Of a stretch of DNA of 64,000 nucleotides, positions 31,036 through 40,173 are shown one piece after another. Source of the DNA: Megaustenia siamemsis (lineage: Eukaryota > Mollusca > Gastropoda > Stylommatophora > Ariophantidae); the NCBI GenBank assembly GCA_032433765.1, contig JAVIAB010000047.1:15449607-15513606 (forward strand), in the 5' to 3' direction. The notes below the pieces were generated by a model, which was given only the letters and a program-made list of their open reading frames with translations, had not been told where the DNA came from and made no database searches. Every line of letters begins with the position of its first letter. Positions within the stretch are counted from its first letter, which is position 1. Made by a program: the position numbers and the translations under genes.

Positions 31036-31604
31036 ACTTTCTAGCAATCTCCGACAGCAAATATTTACAGTATCACTTTTACATAAGCTTATTCTCTCAA
31101 GTGGCCCAGACCCCAGAAAGCAAAGCTACTGTAGAGCCCTCACACAAACTACCCACGTTGTGTGAGAAGAAACACGCATTCCAAAACAAACACACACACA
31201 TACACACAGCATCCCTCCCCCTTCAATTTCCCATCCTTACTTCCAGGAAATCCAAGGTCAAGCTGTCACGTGCAACTCTAGATTCGAGACAGGACTCAAG
31301 AACTCTGTGAATATCTCATCCACACTGACACCCCCTCCTCCTTCTCCTCCCCCCCCTCCCCCACAATCCAGAGTGAGAACTACGTGCAACTCGCCACACC
31401 GCTACACTCGTGGCCCTTAACCGAGGCGTGACTTATTTCCGAGACACCACCACTATCAAAACAGGGGCGGACACGAGGCTAGAGCGAGGGCATCCCGTCT
31501 CGAGATGTGACTTGATGAGAGCGACCTAATGAGAGTTAGTTAGCATTTCGAAGCATGACGATTTAGCCATTGTAAAATGGGGGCGGAGTAACCCCTATAG
31601 GTTA
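31036..31604. other. Unique sequence, nothing recognised
   Basis: Contains CT-rich and AC-rich words but no coding, RNA or repeat signature. Confidence 0.45.
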
Positions 31605-31905
31605 ACAGAGCTGAAAGTTGTCAGCGACTCATAGCTGATGGTCTGCACCAGGATCGGTGAGCTAGAAACATTCATACCTTAGTCCACCTCTTCGCAGTGC
31701 CCCTAGAGACAGACTAACCAGTCTTGTGTGGCCAAGTGAGTAGAGATCGAGAGGGGAGACAACCCGGGACTCAAAAATGCCGTGCTGAAGTCGGATGTAT
31801 GAGCTGAGAGACGTAAATATTACAATTATACTGCAAACCACAACACACCGCATCCGCACCCACTTAACATCCTTTTAAGGGCGGATGATGAAGTCATCGG
31901 GTGAG
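31605..31905 (-). repeat. DR1 dispersed repeat, reverse copy
   Basis: Collinear in reverse with 41862-42245: blocks GTCTGTCTCTAGGGGCACTG, TCGATCTCTACTCACTTGGC, CATCCGACTTCAGCAC, AAAGGATGTTAAGTGGGTGC and TCATCATCCGCCCTTAAAAG. No coding motif or internal promoter recognised. Confidence 0.75.
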
Positions 31906-31999
31906 AGGAAGTAAGAAGTTGTTGTTGCGCATGACAGTTACACATTGTTCACATTTTTAAATAGTTTCAGCAAATTGACCTTGGCCGCCTACTAAATCA

Positions 32000-32165
32000 C
32001 AAACCCCCATGGTTGAGTGGGTAGCGCGCTCGCAGTAGAACTGAAAAAATAAAACTTCAATTCCCAGAACTGGCGATTTTATTTTCGAACAAACGATGGT
32101 TAGGATTTCGCCCATTTTCTAAAAATAGGTACTAGGGATGTTTTCTAAAAAAATAGGGGAGACAT
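32000..32165 (+). mobile_element. tRNA-like head, possible SINE
   Basis: A-box TGGTTGAGTGGGTAGCGCG (32010-32028) is good. The B-box candidate ACTTCAATTCCCAG is diverged. A body with GATTTCGCCCATTTTC and AAATAGGTACTAGGGATG follows. No second copy in the window. Confidence 0.45.
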
Positions 32166-32189
32166 AGCGTACAGTCTGTTGTCACCTTT

Positions 32190-32365
32190 TTATGTTTTTA
32201 GTAGTCCATCTAACCATTTTTTTTCTTTCCTTTTCGAAAACATGCTCTTTGTTTGTGGTTCCCTTTGTGTTTGTTAGCAATTGCGTGGAGAGTGTTTGGT
32301 TATTTCGTCCTTGTCATGCGGCCAAACTATTTCATTTGTTGTTTCTTGATGTGTTCTACTGTTTC
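32190..32365 (-). mobile_element. LINE-8 C-terminal fragment
   Basis: Minus strand: VEHIKKQQMK, FGRMTRTK, NTLHAIANKHKGNHKQRACF, RKGKKKWLDG. It is collinear with 39190-39345 (IEYIRKQQIKWFGHVTRQKE, NTTQRAFNKHCEKTRPKGRP, RKRWVDG). The adjoining minisatellite repeats its VEHIKK codons. Confidence 0.8.
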
Positions 32366-33646
32366 TTGATGTGTTCTACTGTTTCTTGATGTGTTCTACT
32401 GTTTCTTGATGTGTTCTACTGTTTCTTGATGTGTTCTACTGTTTCTTGATGTGTTCTACTGTTTCTTGATGTGTTCTACTGTTTCTTGATGTGTTCTACT
32501 GTTTCTTGATGTGTTCTACTGTTTCTTGATGTGTTCTACTGTTTCTTGATGTGTTCTACTGTTTCTTGATGTGTTCTACTGTTTCTTGAGGTGTTGTACT
32601 GTTTCTTGAGGTGTTCTACTGTTTCTTGAGGTGTTGTACTGTTTCTTGATGTGTTCTACTGTTTCTTGAGGTGTTCTACTGTTTCTTGAGGTGTTGTACT
32701 GTTTCTTGATGTGTTCTACTGTTTCTTGAGGTGTTGTACTGTTTCTTGAGGTGTTGTACTGTTCCTTGATGTATTCTACTGTTTCTTGGTGTATTCTACT
32801 GTTTCTTGAGGTGTTGTACTGTTCCTTGATGTATTCTACTGTTTCTTGATGTATTCTACTGTTTCTTGAGGTGTTGTACTGTTCCTTGATGTGTTCTACT
32901 GTTTCTTCATGTATTCTACTGTTTCTTGAGGTGTTGTACTGTTCCTTGATGTATTCTACTGTTTCTTGAGGCGTTGTACTGTTCCTTGATGTGTTCTACT
33001 GTTTCATGAGGTGCTGTATTGTTCCTTGATGTATTCTACTGTTTCTGGAGGTGTTGTACTGTTTCTTGATGTATTCTACTGTTTCTTGATGTGTTATACT
33101 GTTTCTTGACGTATTCTACTGTTTCTTGAGGTGTTGTACTGTTTCTTGACGTATTCTACTGTTTCTTGATGTTTTCTACTGTTTCTTGAGGTGTTGTACT
33201 GCTTCTTGACGTATTCTACTGTTTCTTGATGTGTTCTACTGTTTCTTGAGGTGTTATACTGTTTCTTGACGTATTCTACTGTTTCTTGGTGTGTTCTACT
33301 GTTTCTTGAGGTGTTGTACTGTTTCTTGACGTATTCTACTGTTTCTTGATGTATTCTACTGTTTCTTGAGGTGTTGTACTGTTTCTTGATATATTCTATT
33401 GTTTCTTGTAGTGTTGAACTGTTCTTGATGGGTTCTATCGTTTCTTGAAGTATTCTATTGTTTCTTGATGTATTCTACTGTTTCTTGAAGTATCGTTTTA
33501 TTTTTATGTATTCTACTGTTTCTTGATGTACTCTACTGTTTCTTAAAGTATTGTACTGTTTCTTTATGTACTCTATAGATTCTTGAAGTATTCTACTGTT
33601 TCTTGATGTATTCTACTGTTTCTTAAAGTATTCTCTTGTTTATGTA
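32338..33646. repeat. 20-bp minisatellite, about 65 units
   Basis: Unit GTTTCTTGATGTGTTCTACT. The first dozen units are identical; later ones alternate GATGTATTC, GAGGTGTTG and GACGTATTC variants, often in sets of three (60 bp), and decay past 33400. SINE A interrupts it at 33647 and related units go on to about 34270. Confidence 0.97.
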
Positions 33647-33923
33647 AAGTAAAAGTAAAGTACCCCGTCACGCCAAGTGGCGTATAGGGAAATATGGTGT
33701 TAGTGACCCTATATTTTACAGACCTTCAGCACATGATTTTTGGGGTAATGTGGTCAGTATTACGCCCGTGCTGCTTTACTTTCCCAGAAAAAAAATCCGA
33801 TACCCATTTAAGGCTGGGTGAACCCGGAAGCCGTCGGTTGGGATCGAACCCTACCCCTTGTCCGGGGTAGTCCAGTTCACTAACCACTTAGCTATCGCGG
33901 CTCACTATTCTATTGTTTATGTA
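33630..33923 (-). mobile_element. SINE A inserted in the 20-bp minisatellite
   Basis: Flanks ATTCTCTTGTTTATGTA (33630-33646) and ATTCTATTGTTTATGTA (33907-33923) match at 16 of 17 bases. They differ from the normal array unit, so this is a target duplication rather than array periodicity. Promoter boxes are intact. Confidence 0.92.
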
Positions 33924-34270
33924 TTCTATTCTTTTTTTTTTAAGTTTTCTACGTTTTCTTCATGTATTCTACTGTTTCTTAAGTATTCTACTGTTTCTTG
34001 ATGTGTTCTATTGTTTCTTGAAGTATTCTACGGTTTCTTTATGTTTTCTACAGTTTCTAGATGGTTTATATTTGTTTCTTGATGTTTTATATTGTTTCTT
34101 GATGTTTTCTTTTGTTTCTTTGTGTTTTCTATTATTTCTTGATGTTTTCTATTGTTTCTTGGTGTTTTCTATTGTTTCTTGATGTTTTCTATTGTTTCTT
34201 GGTGTTTTCTATTGTTTCTTGATGTTTTCTATTGTTTCTTGGTGTTTTCTATTGTTTCTTGATGTTTTCC
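33907..34270. repeat. Distal, decayed part of 20-bp minisatellite
   Basis: Units drift to TTCTATTGTTTCTTGATGTT and TTCTTGGTGTTT, with about 18 copies; the last eight alternate strictly between GATGTTTTC and GGTGTTTTC. Confidence 0.93.
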
Positions 34271-34603
34271 ACTGAGGAAAATCTCTGATAATCTCTAACT
34301 GTGTCGTTTATCTCTTCCAACATTTGTTCCTCGGACTGAGTTTACATCCAGCACAGTTGCTTGTCACGGATACTTTAGTTGATTTCTCCATATGTGTCTT
34401 CCCAGGAAGATAAAATACTCACTCTTCTTCAGTTATGTTTTCAAAGTAATTAGTAGAAGCTGTATCTTCAAATGTTTAAACTTAAATGTGGTTAACAATT
34501 GGAAATTGCGTTCCTTGACACTAGGATTTTCCAACTCTTATCGTTCTGTTCCGTGCCATACTGTAATAATATATAATTTAAAAATAAAAATAGTAGCTCT
34601 GTC
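34271..34603. other. Spacer, nothing recognised
   Basis: No feature recognised. Confidence 0.4.
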
Positions 34604-34795
34604 TTGCTTGCTTACGTTCGCCCGATGACTAAAGTATTCTAGAGTATTCATAGACTGTAGAATTCCTCTTCGACATCCGTCCTTAAAAGGACGTTAAGTA
34701 GACGTGTCAGCGTTGTTTTGTGGTGTGCAATATAACTGTTATATTTGCGCCTTTCGGCCCAGTACATCTGACTTCAGCACGGGTAGCTCTGTCTA
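34604..34795 (+). repeat. DR1 dispersed repeat
   Basis: Blocks TTGCTTGCTTACGTTCGCCC, GATGACTAAAG, CATCCGTCCTTAAAAGGACG, GCGCCTTTCGGCCCAGTACA, CTGACTTCAGCACG. It ends where the LINE-1a piece begins. Confidence 0.8.
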
Positions 34796-34804
34796 AAAAT
34801 TAAG

Positions 34805-35624
34805 ATTCAGAAAAGGAGTTCTTAAATGTTATGTTGAGCCAGTCTTAACTCTTTCGGTACGCAAGCGTTTCATATACGCTTTGGAAGGGTTATCAGAGAC
34901 AAAATTGTTCATGGTTTTAAGAATCAATCAACATATTTATATTTACATAGCACATAACATGTTTTATATGAATTTTTAGATAATTGAACTGGGTATTTGA
35001 TTTCCTCAATACCGAGATGATACAAGACATGTAAAAAAAAAAATATGGTTTGATGACGGTTCACAATAAGCAAATTGAGAATAACGCATTATGCGGCGAA
35101 ACGGACGCAGCCGAAATCGGCTTGCCGTACAGTGCGGCGAAATGTACGGAACGAGTTAACATATGGTTGTGAGTCATGGAAAATAGGACAAAAGAAAGAT
35201 AATCACCTAAATATTATGTAGAGCCAGTCTTAACATATGGACGTGAATCATGGAAAATAAGACAGCATACCAGAAACTCACTTAAATGTTATGCAGAGCC
35301 AGTCTTAACATATGGATGTGAAACATGGAAAATAGGACAACAGAAAGATCATCACCTAAATATTATGTAGAGCCAGTCTTAAAATATGGATGTGAATCAT
35401 GGAAAATAGAACAACAGACAAAAAAAATCACTGGAGGCTATAGAAAGTTGGTTTTACAGAAGAATGTTGAGAATATCTTGTCCAGTTCAGAAGTGTAATG
35501 AGAACGTTCGGAAAGATACCAACGCAAAAAGAGAGCTCATTTCCTAAATTAGAAAGAAATAATAATCATTTTTGGCAATGTAATGAGAAGGGAACAGTTG
35601 GAATATATTGTAACAAATGGAAAA
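34805..35624 (+). mobile_element. LINE-1a fragment with internal 74-75 bp tandem expansion and a MITE
   Basis: Starts at AAAAGGAGTTCTTAAATGTT (RKGVLKCYVEPVLT). It is interrupted by the TTAA element 34849-35155, then holds four copies of a 74-75 bp unit (35160-35455), each reading YGCESWKIGQQ…CYVEPVL-type thumb residues. It continues with SWFYRRMLRISCPVQK, RELIS…, NNHFWQCNEKGTVGIYCNKW-type frames and ends at about 35624, where LINE-8 begins. Confidence 0.85.
34845..35159. mobile_element. 307-bp MITE with TTAA target duplication
   Basis: TTAA at 34845-34848 and 35156-35159 bounds 34849-35155. The ends are inverted repeats: CTCTTTCGGTACG and, from the other end, CTCGTTCCGTACA (10 of 13 identical). 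Removing it with one TTAA restores the LINE word GTCTTAACATATGG. TTAA targets with short inverted ends are the mark of the piggyBac superfamily; it has no coding capacity, so it is a non-autonomous member. Confidence 0.85.
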
Positions 35625-36052
35625 GTTCACTAACAACATACGGAGTAAGCCAACATCTAATCAACCGTATTAAAAGTCTCTACATCAACAGCAGCTGTAG
35701 GGTTAGAACAGCAGCAGGCTACACAGACCACTTCGAAGTTAAATCAGGTTTAAGACAGGGGTGCGTACTATCCCCCCTACTGTCTATTACATACATGGAC
35801 TATATATGCAAGCTAGCCAACGCATCAGAGACAGAGGAAATCAACGAGCTTCTATTTGCAGACGATCAGGCACTAATACATGAAACAATAGAAGACCTAC
35901 AAGAACATTTAAACAAACTCAACATCTCAGGCACAAAATACAACATGAAAATCACATCAACAAAACAGAAGTCATGAATGTCGCCAAAAATAAACAGAAC
36001 ATCAACATAACTATAGAAGGCAGACAACTAAAACAAGTAGAGGAATTCAAAT
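35625..36052 (+). pseudogene. LINE-8 reverse transcriptase, 5' part before PLE
   Basis: RT palm of a non-LTR element: LTTYGVSQHLINRIKSLYIN, CRVRTAAGYTDHFEVKSGLR, QGCVLSPLLS (motif B region), LLFADDQALIHE with the catalytic FADD at 35855-35866. One frame is open from 35498 to a stop at 35975; a shift then gives GRQLKQVEEFK up to 36052. The frame is cut by the PLE and resumes as YLGS after 38874. Endonuclease and fingers are missing. Confidence 0.88.
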
Positions 36053-36319
36053 GAGCCAATGGTGGGGTGTGCTAAACACTCCAAGGTATGGTGACAGCTT
36101 TACAAATAAAGAACACAACACAATACTGACGTTTCGGCCTGTGGCCTTCTTCAGAATACAGGGACAACGACAACAAGCGGTGAAGAACAATTACTACATG
36201 TTAGATGATCAAGTGGAGGGAGAGGAAAGTGGGATGCAGAAATAAGAAAAGAGAGAAATGAATATTACATGATGAGAGGTATGATGGGCGTCAAAATATA
36301 TAAAATAGAAAAAGAGAAA

Positions 36320-37422
36320 AATGTATAATAAATTGTACTTAGCTGGGCTCAGAGCAGGAAATCTGTAATCCGTTCTGAAACAAGACAGAATGACTAGAAG
36401 CGCAAAGAATTTGTATAGAAAGCAACCCGTGACCAAGACAGGTCAGTATAGAGGGCAAACGGATCTAATATCGGGAAAACCAAAGGGGGGGGGGGAGAAA
36501 AGGGGGATAGACGAAGACACTCCTGGGACACAACAAGCAATACATATAAATCACTCAACAATGGAAGTGAGAGATCACGCGAGAGGTTAAGAGAAAGAAA
36601 TTGAATGACACGACAAAGTAGTGAACTAGGCAATGGGTGAGAGAGATGGACTCTACAGAATGGATGGCCTCGAACTGAAAGAGTTGAGAGGTAGGTCAAC
36701 GAAAGGAAGGATTGGGTACTGGAGGAAGAGATAAGGAGAGGAAGAATAATAAAGCCGGTATAATGAGAAGGGCGATAGAGGGGTGGTCCGGAGGAAGTTA
36801 GTCTATCGGGAGGTAGGGAAGTATTAGAGGAGGAGGTATGGAGAGGAGGGATAAGAAGCAGGTATGTGAAAACTGGATAGGGGGAGAGGCGGTAGGTCAG
36901 AAGTGAATGGAAAAAGAGAAAGTCTGGAAGAAGTGGAGCAATAGGGATGGTGTGCAAGAGGTATGAACCATAGGAGGTAAAGAAGTAGGGAAATGATAGA
37001 ACAAAGGGGGATGATGAGGGTCCTAGGAGAGGAATGAAAGTGGACATCAGGATAAGGGGGATACTGGAATAGTAGGTATAGATGAGTAGTGACTACAAGT
37101 GAATAGAGAGGAGAGGGGTGAGCTAGGAGTAGATCAGCAGAGAGGTGGTGGGAAGGACGAGGAACAATAGAGGTGGGCAGAGAGATCGTACGTACAGTCC
37201 AGGTGGAGAGGTGATATAGTGATAAAGAGGTAAAGGACATGAAGGTAGTCAGAAGAGAAAAAGGTGTGGGGAGGGGGGGGGGGTTTAGGATGAAGAAGGC
37301 AAGATGGGGGTTACTCAAAGAGGATATGAAAAGCAGGGATGGACGAGGAGTGGAGGACCCAAGAAGAGAAATAGGAAGAGAGGTCCATAGGTGGGAGGGT
37401 GGAGTCGGAGGCAGGAGGGTCC
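36320..37422 (-). other. PLE 3' pyrimidine-rich region
   Basis: About 1.1 kb with a strong strand bias: purines on plus, pyrimidines on minus, with G-runs at 36486-36496 and 37270-37280. Minus-strand open frames of 215-217 codons (Ser/Pro/Leu-rich, overlapping each other in different frames) follow from the bias and have no domain. Probably untranslated 3' sequence of the element. Confidence 0.6.
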
Positions 37423-38871
37423 TCAGAGGGACAGGGATACATTGATGCCACGAGGGGTGAGGCAGCCCCAATGAGCGATCAGACGGTGCTCAAGAGTGAG
37501 CCGACTGTGGTGATCAGAGGAGCATGATATTAGGCCAGTTACCAAGACATCAGTCTTACCTCGATGGCCCCTCGAGTTAAAGTGGGCTGCTACAGGAGTG
37601 TCCGCTTCTCGGGTGATGTCATTCAAGTGTTCACGGCACCTATCGCCGATTCTTCGACCAGACTGACCGATGTAGGTCAACTTGCATCGCTTACAGATGA
37701 TGGCATAAATGATGTTCCGCGATGTGCAAGTGAATCCCTCTCTGATCTCGAAAGGACCATTAGGGAAGAGGACAGTGTCGGTCTGGAGAACGTGGTCACA
37801 AGTTTTACATACTCTCCGGTTGCAGCGGATAGTGCCTCGATGGCTGAAGTGGTCAGCAGGAAGACGACCCCTGACAAGAAAGTCTCGGAGGTTCCGGTCA
37901 CGTCTGAAGGCCACTAGTGGCGGGTCAGGGAAGAGCAGACGAGTAGTAGGGTCAGATCGGAGAATAGGGAGGTAGCGGTGGATGGTCCTAATAGCGGCGT
38001 AGTGGTGAGGGTGATGGGTGAGAGCGAGCACTACTCTATCAGAGGGGGGATGAGTAGAGGGGGTAAGAGCAGACTGACGTGAAGTGTGGAGAACTCGACG
38101 CAGGGCAGGGAGGAGAGCTGCTTCTGGATAAAGGCGTCGGCGGAAGAAATCAAGCATGAGGTGGGCATTGTGAAGGAAATCTTCATCGTCTTGGCAAAGG
38201 CGACGAAGTCTGAGAAGCTGAGAATATGGAAGAGAGTTCTTGCAGGATGTAGGATGAGAGGAGTCGTAGCGGAGGAAACTATGGGAGTCCGTGGCCTTGT
38301 AGAAGACCGAGGTGAGAAGATGAGAGGTGCCCAAGGAGACTAGGATGTCCAGGAAAGATACGGAGGAGGTGGAGATGTGGAAGGTGATGTGGATAGAGGG
38401 GTGGAAATGTCCGACATATTCGATGAAACGGGAGATCTCATCTTCTGGAAGGTCAGACAGACCAATGCAGTCATCAATGTACCTACGATACATAAGGGGA
38501 AGAGGGCCCTGGTAGGTTTGGATAATTTGGTGCTCTAGATAACCCATGAAGAGACAAGCATAGCTAGGGCCCATTTTAGTGCCCATCGCCACACCGCTGA
38601 TCTGGGTGAAGAAATTGCCATTGAACTCGAAAGAGTTGAGGTTCAAGACTAATTCTGCTAGACGGAGGAGGACGCCAGTGGCGATGGAGGGTTGGATCCT
38701 ACGGTCCAGGAAAAACTGAAGAGCTTGAAGGCCGTCGGAGTGGGGAATAGAAGTATACAGGGAGCAGACATCCATAACGAAGAGGCGGTAGTGACGATCA
38801 GGAAGGAGGGTGATAGAGGAAAAGATGTTAAGGGCGTCGTTAGTGTCTTTGACATACGAAGGGAGGCCCAT
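37423..38871 (-). CDS. PLE polyprotein, partial: reverse transcriptase plus GIY-YIG endonuclease
   Basis: An open frame of about 480 codons with no stop, complete at the C-terminus. Counting from the upstream ATG at 38928: LPSYVKDTND (22-31) leads into RT motif A DVCSLYTS with Asp53, motif B GVAMGTKMGPSYA (112-124), the catalytic YIDD (150-153) and FLD (192-194). A linker contains CNRRVCKTCDH (369-379), the Cys/His motif seen ahead of PLE nucleases. The GIY-YIG domain follows: IIY (406-408), YIG (419-421), Arg/His at 425-434 and Glu480. The RT copies PLE RNA and the nuclease nicks the target. The first 19 codons of the open frame, including its ATG, are antisense LINE-8 sequence, so there is no native start here; the RT fingers are missing. 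The intact frame suggests a fairly recent insertion. Confidence 0.93.
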   Translation of the reverse strand: MGLPSYVKDTNDALNIFSSITLLPDRHYRLFVMDVCSLYTSIPHSDGLQALQFFLDRRIQPSIATGVLLRLAELVLNLNSFEFNGNFFTQISGVAMGTKMGPSYACLFMGYLEHQIIQTYQGPLPLMYRRYIDDCIGLSDLPEDEISRFIEYVGHFHPSIHITFHISTSSVSFLDILVSLGTSHLLTSVFYKATDSHSFLRYDSSHPTSCKNSLPYSQLLRLRRLCQDDEDFLHNAHLMLDFFRRRLYPEAALLPALRRVLHTSRQSALTPSTHPPSDRVVLALTHHPHHYAAIRTIHRYLPILRSDPTTRLLFPDPPLVAFRRDRNLRDFLVRGRLPADHFSHRGTIRCNRRVCKTCDHVLQTDTVLFPNGPFEIREGFTCTSRNIIYAIICKRCKLTYIGQSGRRIGDRCREHLNDITREADTPVAAHFNSRGHRGKTDVLVTGLISCSSDHHSRLTLEHRLIAHWGCLTPRGINVSLSL

Positions 38872-39436
38872 AATACCTAGGAAGTCTAATGACAAACGAT
38901 GATTCTCAAACAGCAGAGATAGACTCAAGATGCAACAAAGCTTGTCAAATTATTGGACAGTTATTACCACTATTGTCCAACAAGGAAATAACTCTGGAGG
39001 CAAAACGAGCACTATACAATACAATCTTCATCCCAACGTTGTGCTACCAATGCCAGACCTGGACCCTAGATACAAGAACAATAAGAAAAATAACCTCTAC
39101 AGAGATCAAATGTGTTAGACTAATGACAGGAAACAGTCTGAGAGATAAGATCAGAAATGAAGAACTGAGAAAAAAGCTAGAAATAGCCCCGCCATAGAAT
39201 ATATAAGGAAACAACAGATAAAATGGTTTGGCCATGTGACAAGGCAGAAAGAACAAAACACAACACAACGAGCCTTCAACAAACATTGTGAGAAAACCAG
39301 ACCCAAGGGTCGACCACGAAAAAGATGGGTCGATGGAATATTAGAAGCGCTAGGAAACATAACAGCAGCAGAGGCGAACAGAAGAGCAAAAGACAGCGAA
39401 TTATATTTCCCCTCGACGCTGAAAGACAGATAAGGA
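38872..39436 (+). pseudogene. LINE-8 reverse transcriptase, 3' part after PLE
   Basis: Continues from YLGS: MTNDDSQTAEIDSRCNKACQ, IIGQLLPLLSNKEITLEAKR, ALYNTIFIPTLCYQCQTWTL, TSTEIKCVRLMTGNSLRDKI, then a frameshift near 39195 and EYIRKQQIKWFGHVTRQKEQ, RPKGRPRKRWVDGILEALGN, AAEANRRAKDSELYFPSTLK and a stop. This is the thumb and the basic C-terminus (GRPRKRW). One frameshift besides the PLE makes it non-functional. Confidence 0.88.
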
Positions 39437-39439
39437 AGG

Positions 39440-39645
39440 AAAGAAGAAGAAGAGGAATGGAAACGTTGAGGAACGATGAGACAGAGGTAAGCAAAGAGAA
39501 AATCACAGAGAAAGATACCAGACAACTGAAGAGAATCGCTTGGCAGAAGGTCAACAACAGAAATAATACATAACTGTCGAGATCGAAAGTTGTGGAGAGA
39601 CATGATCACTTACGCCAGCAGGCATGGTACTTGAGGATGCTAATT
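39440..39645 (+). mobile_element. LINE-1a 3' end
   Basis: Remnants of REKITEKDTRQLKRIAWQKV-like text in a shifted frame and the nucleotide end CAACTGTCGAGATCGAAAGT, CATGATCACTTACGCCAGCA, GGCATGGTACTTGAGGATG. It follows LINE-8 directly. Confidence 0.75.
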
Positions 39646-39930
39646 TCAAAGTCTCACTCGGGCTAGCTATAAGATGAATACTACGCACATGAAATCTACC
39701 TGATGTTGCCTTTTAGCTGTTGGTCCTGCTACCTGTCTGGCACTCACTTTATTATATAAAGATTTTAGAGTATATAGTGACAAGATGGGAAAATTAGGGG
39801 GAGGAAGAGATATAGGAAAACAGAGAGAGAAAAAAAATTCAAAATAGTTTAAGGAAATGGTTTGGTAGAAAATCAGCAACAGATGTAGAGATAGAAAGTT
39901 GTGAGGAGACATGATCACCAATAAGGTTGA
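39646..39930 (+). mobile_element. DR2-LINE chimeric repeat, plus copy
   Basis: DR2 part: TCTCACTCGGGCTAGCTATA, AGATGAATACT, CTACCTGATGTTGCCTTTTA, GCTGTTGGTCCTGC, GCACTCACTTTATTATATA. This is followed by a LINE-1-like 3' end (GGGAAAATTAGGGGGAGGAA, GAGATATAGG, AGAAAGTTGTGAGGAGACAT, GATCACC). The same two parts in the same order occur in reverse at 42795-43118. Confidence 0.7.
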
Positions 39931-40173
39931 ACATGATGTTTGTAGAGCCACAAATTGAAACCACGTGGATAAACTCAATTTTATGAAAGAGAATGTGCTA
40001 GGACCAGGAAACCTTTTGTCAAAAAATAAAAGGATGCCAGATTTCCAAGACTCGAACTAAAATACCAATTTGAGATGAAAACAAACAACTGTGCTAGGGG
40101 TACAAGAAGATAATATTAGAAAAGCGGGTGTGATAGTATGTAGACTAGATTAGAATAAATCACGTAATGGGAG
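39931..40173. other. Spacer, nothing recognised
   Basis: No feature recognised. Confidence 0.4.

Larger units (their letters stand above)
36050..38874 (-). mobile_element. Penelope-like element, 5'-truncated, in LINE-8
   Basis: An insertion of 2,819 bp (36053-38871) with AAT on both sides (36050-36052, 38872-38874). Joining the flanks restores LINE-8 in frame (F-K-Y-L-G). On its coding strand it has a partial RT plus GIY-YIG frame, a 1.1-kb pyrimidine-rich region (37422 down to about 36320) and a terminal segment (36300-36053) with the signature CTGAAGAAGGCCACAGGCCG-AAACGTCAG. PLEs are a retroelement class distinct from LINE and LTR elements. The 5' end is lost just upstream of the RT palm. 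Confidence 0.93.

Noticed and set aside
36394..37471. Two overlapping 215-codon Ser/Pro/Leu-rich frames in the PLE 3' region
   Set aside because: They lie in different frames of the same pyrimidine-rich strand and have no domain; explained by strand bias.
38086..38880. Plus-strand open frames opposite the PLE coding region
   Set aside because: Shadows of the RT frame on the other strand; no motifs.
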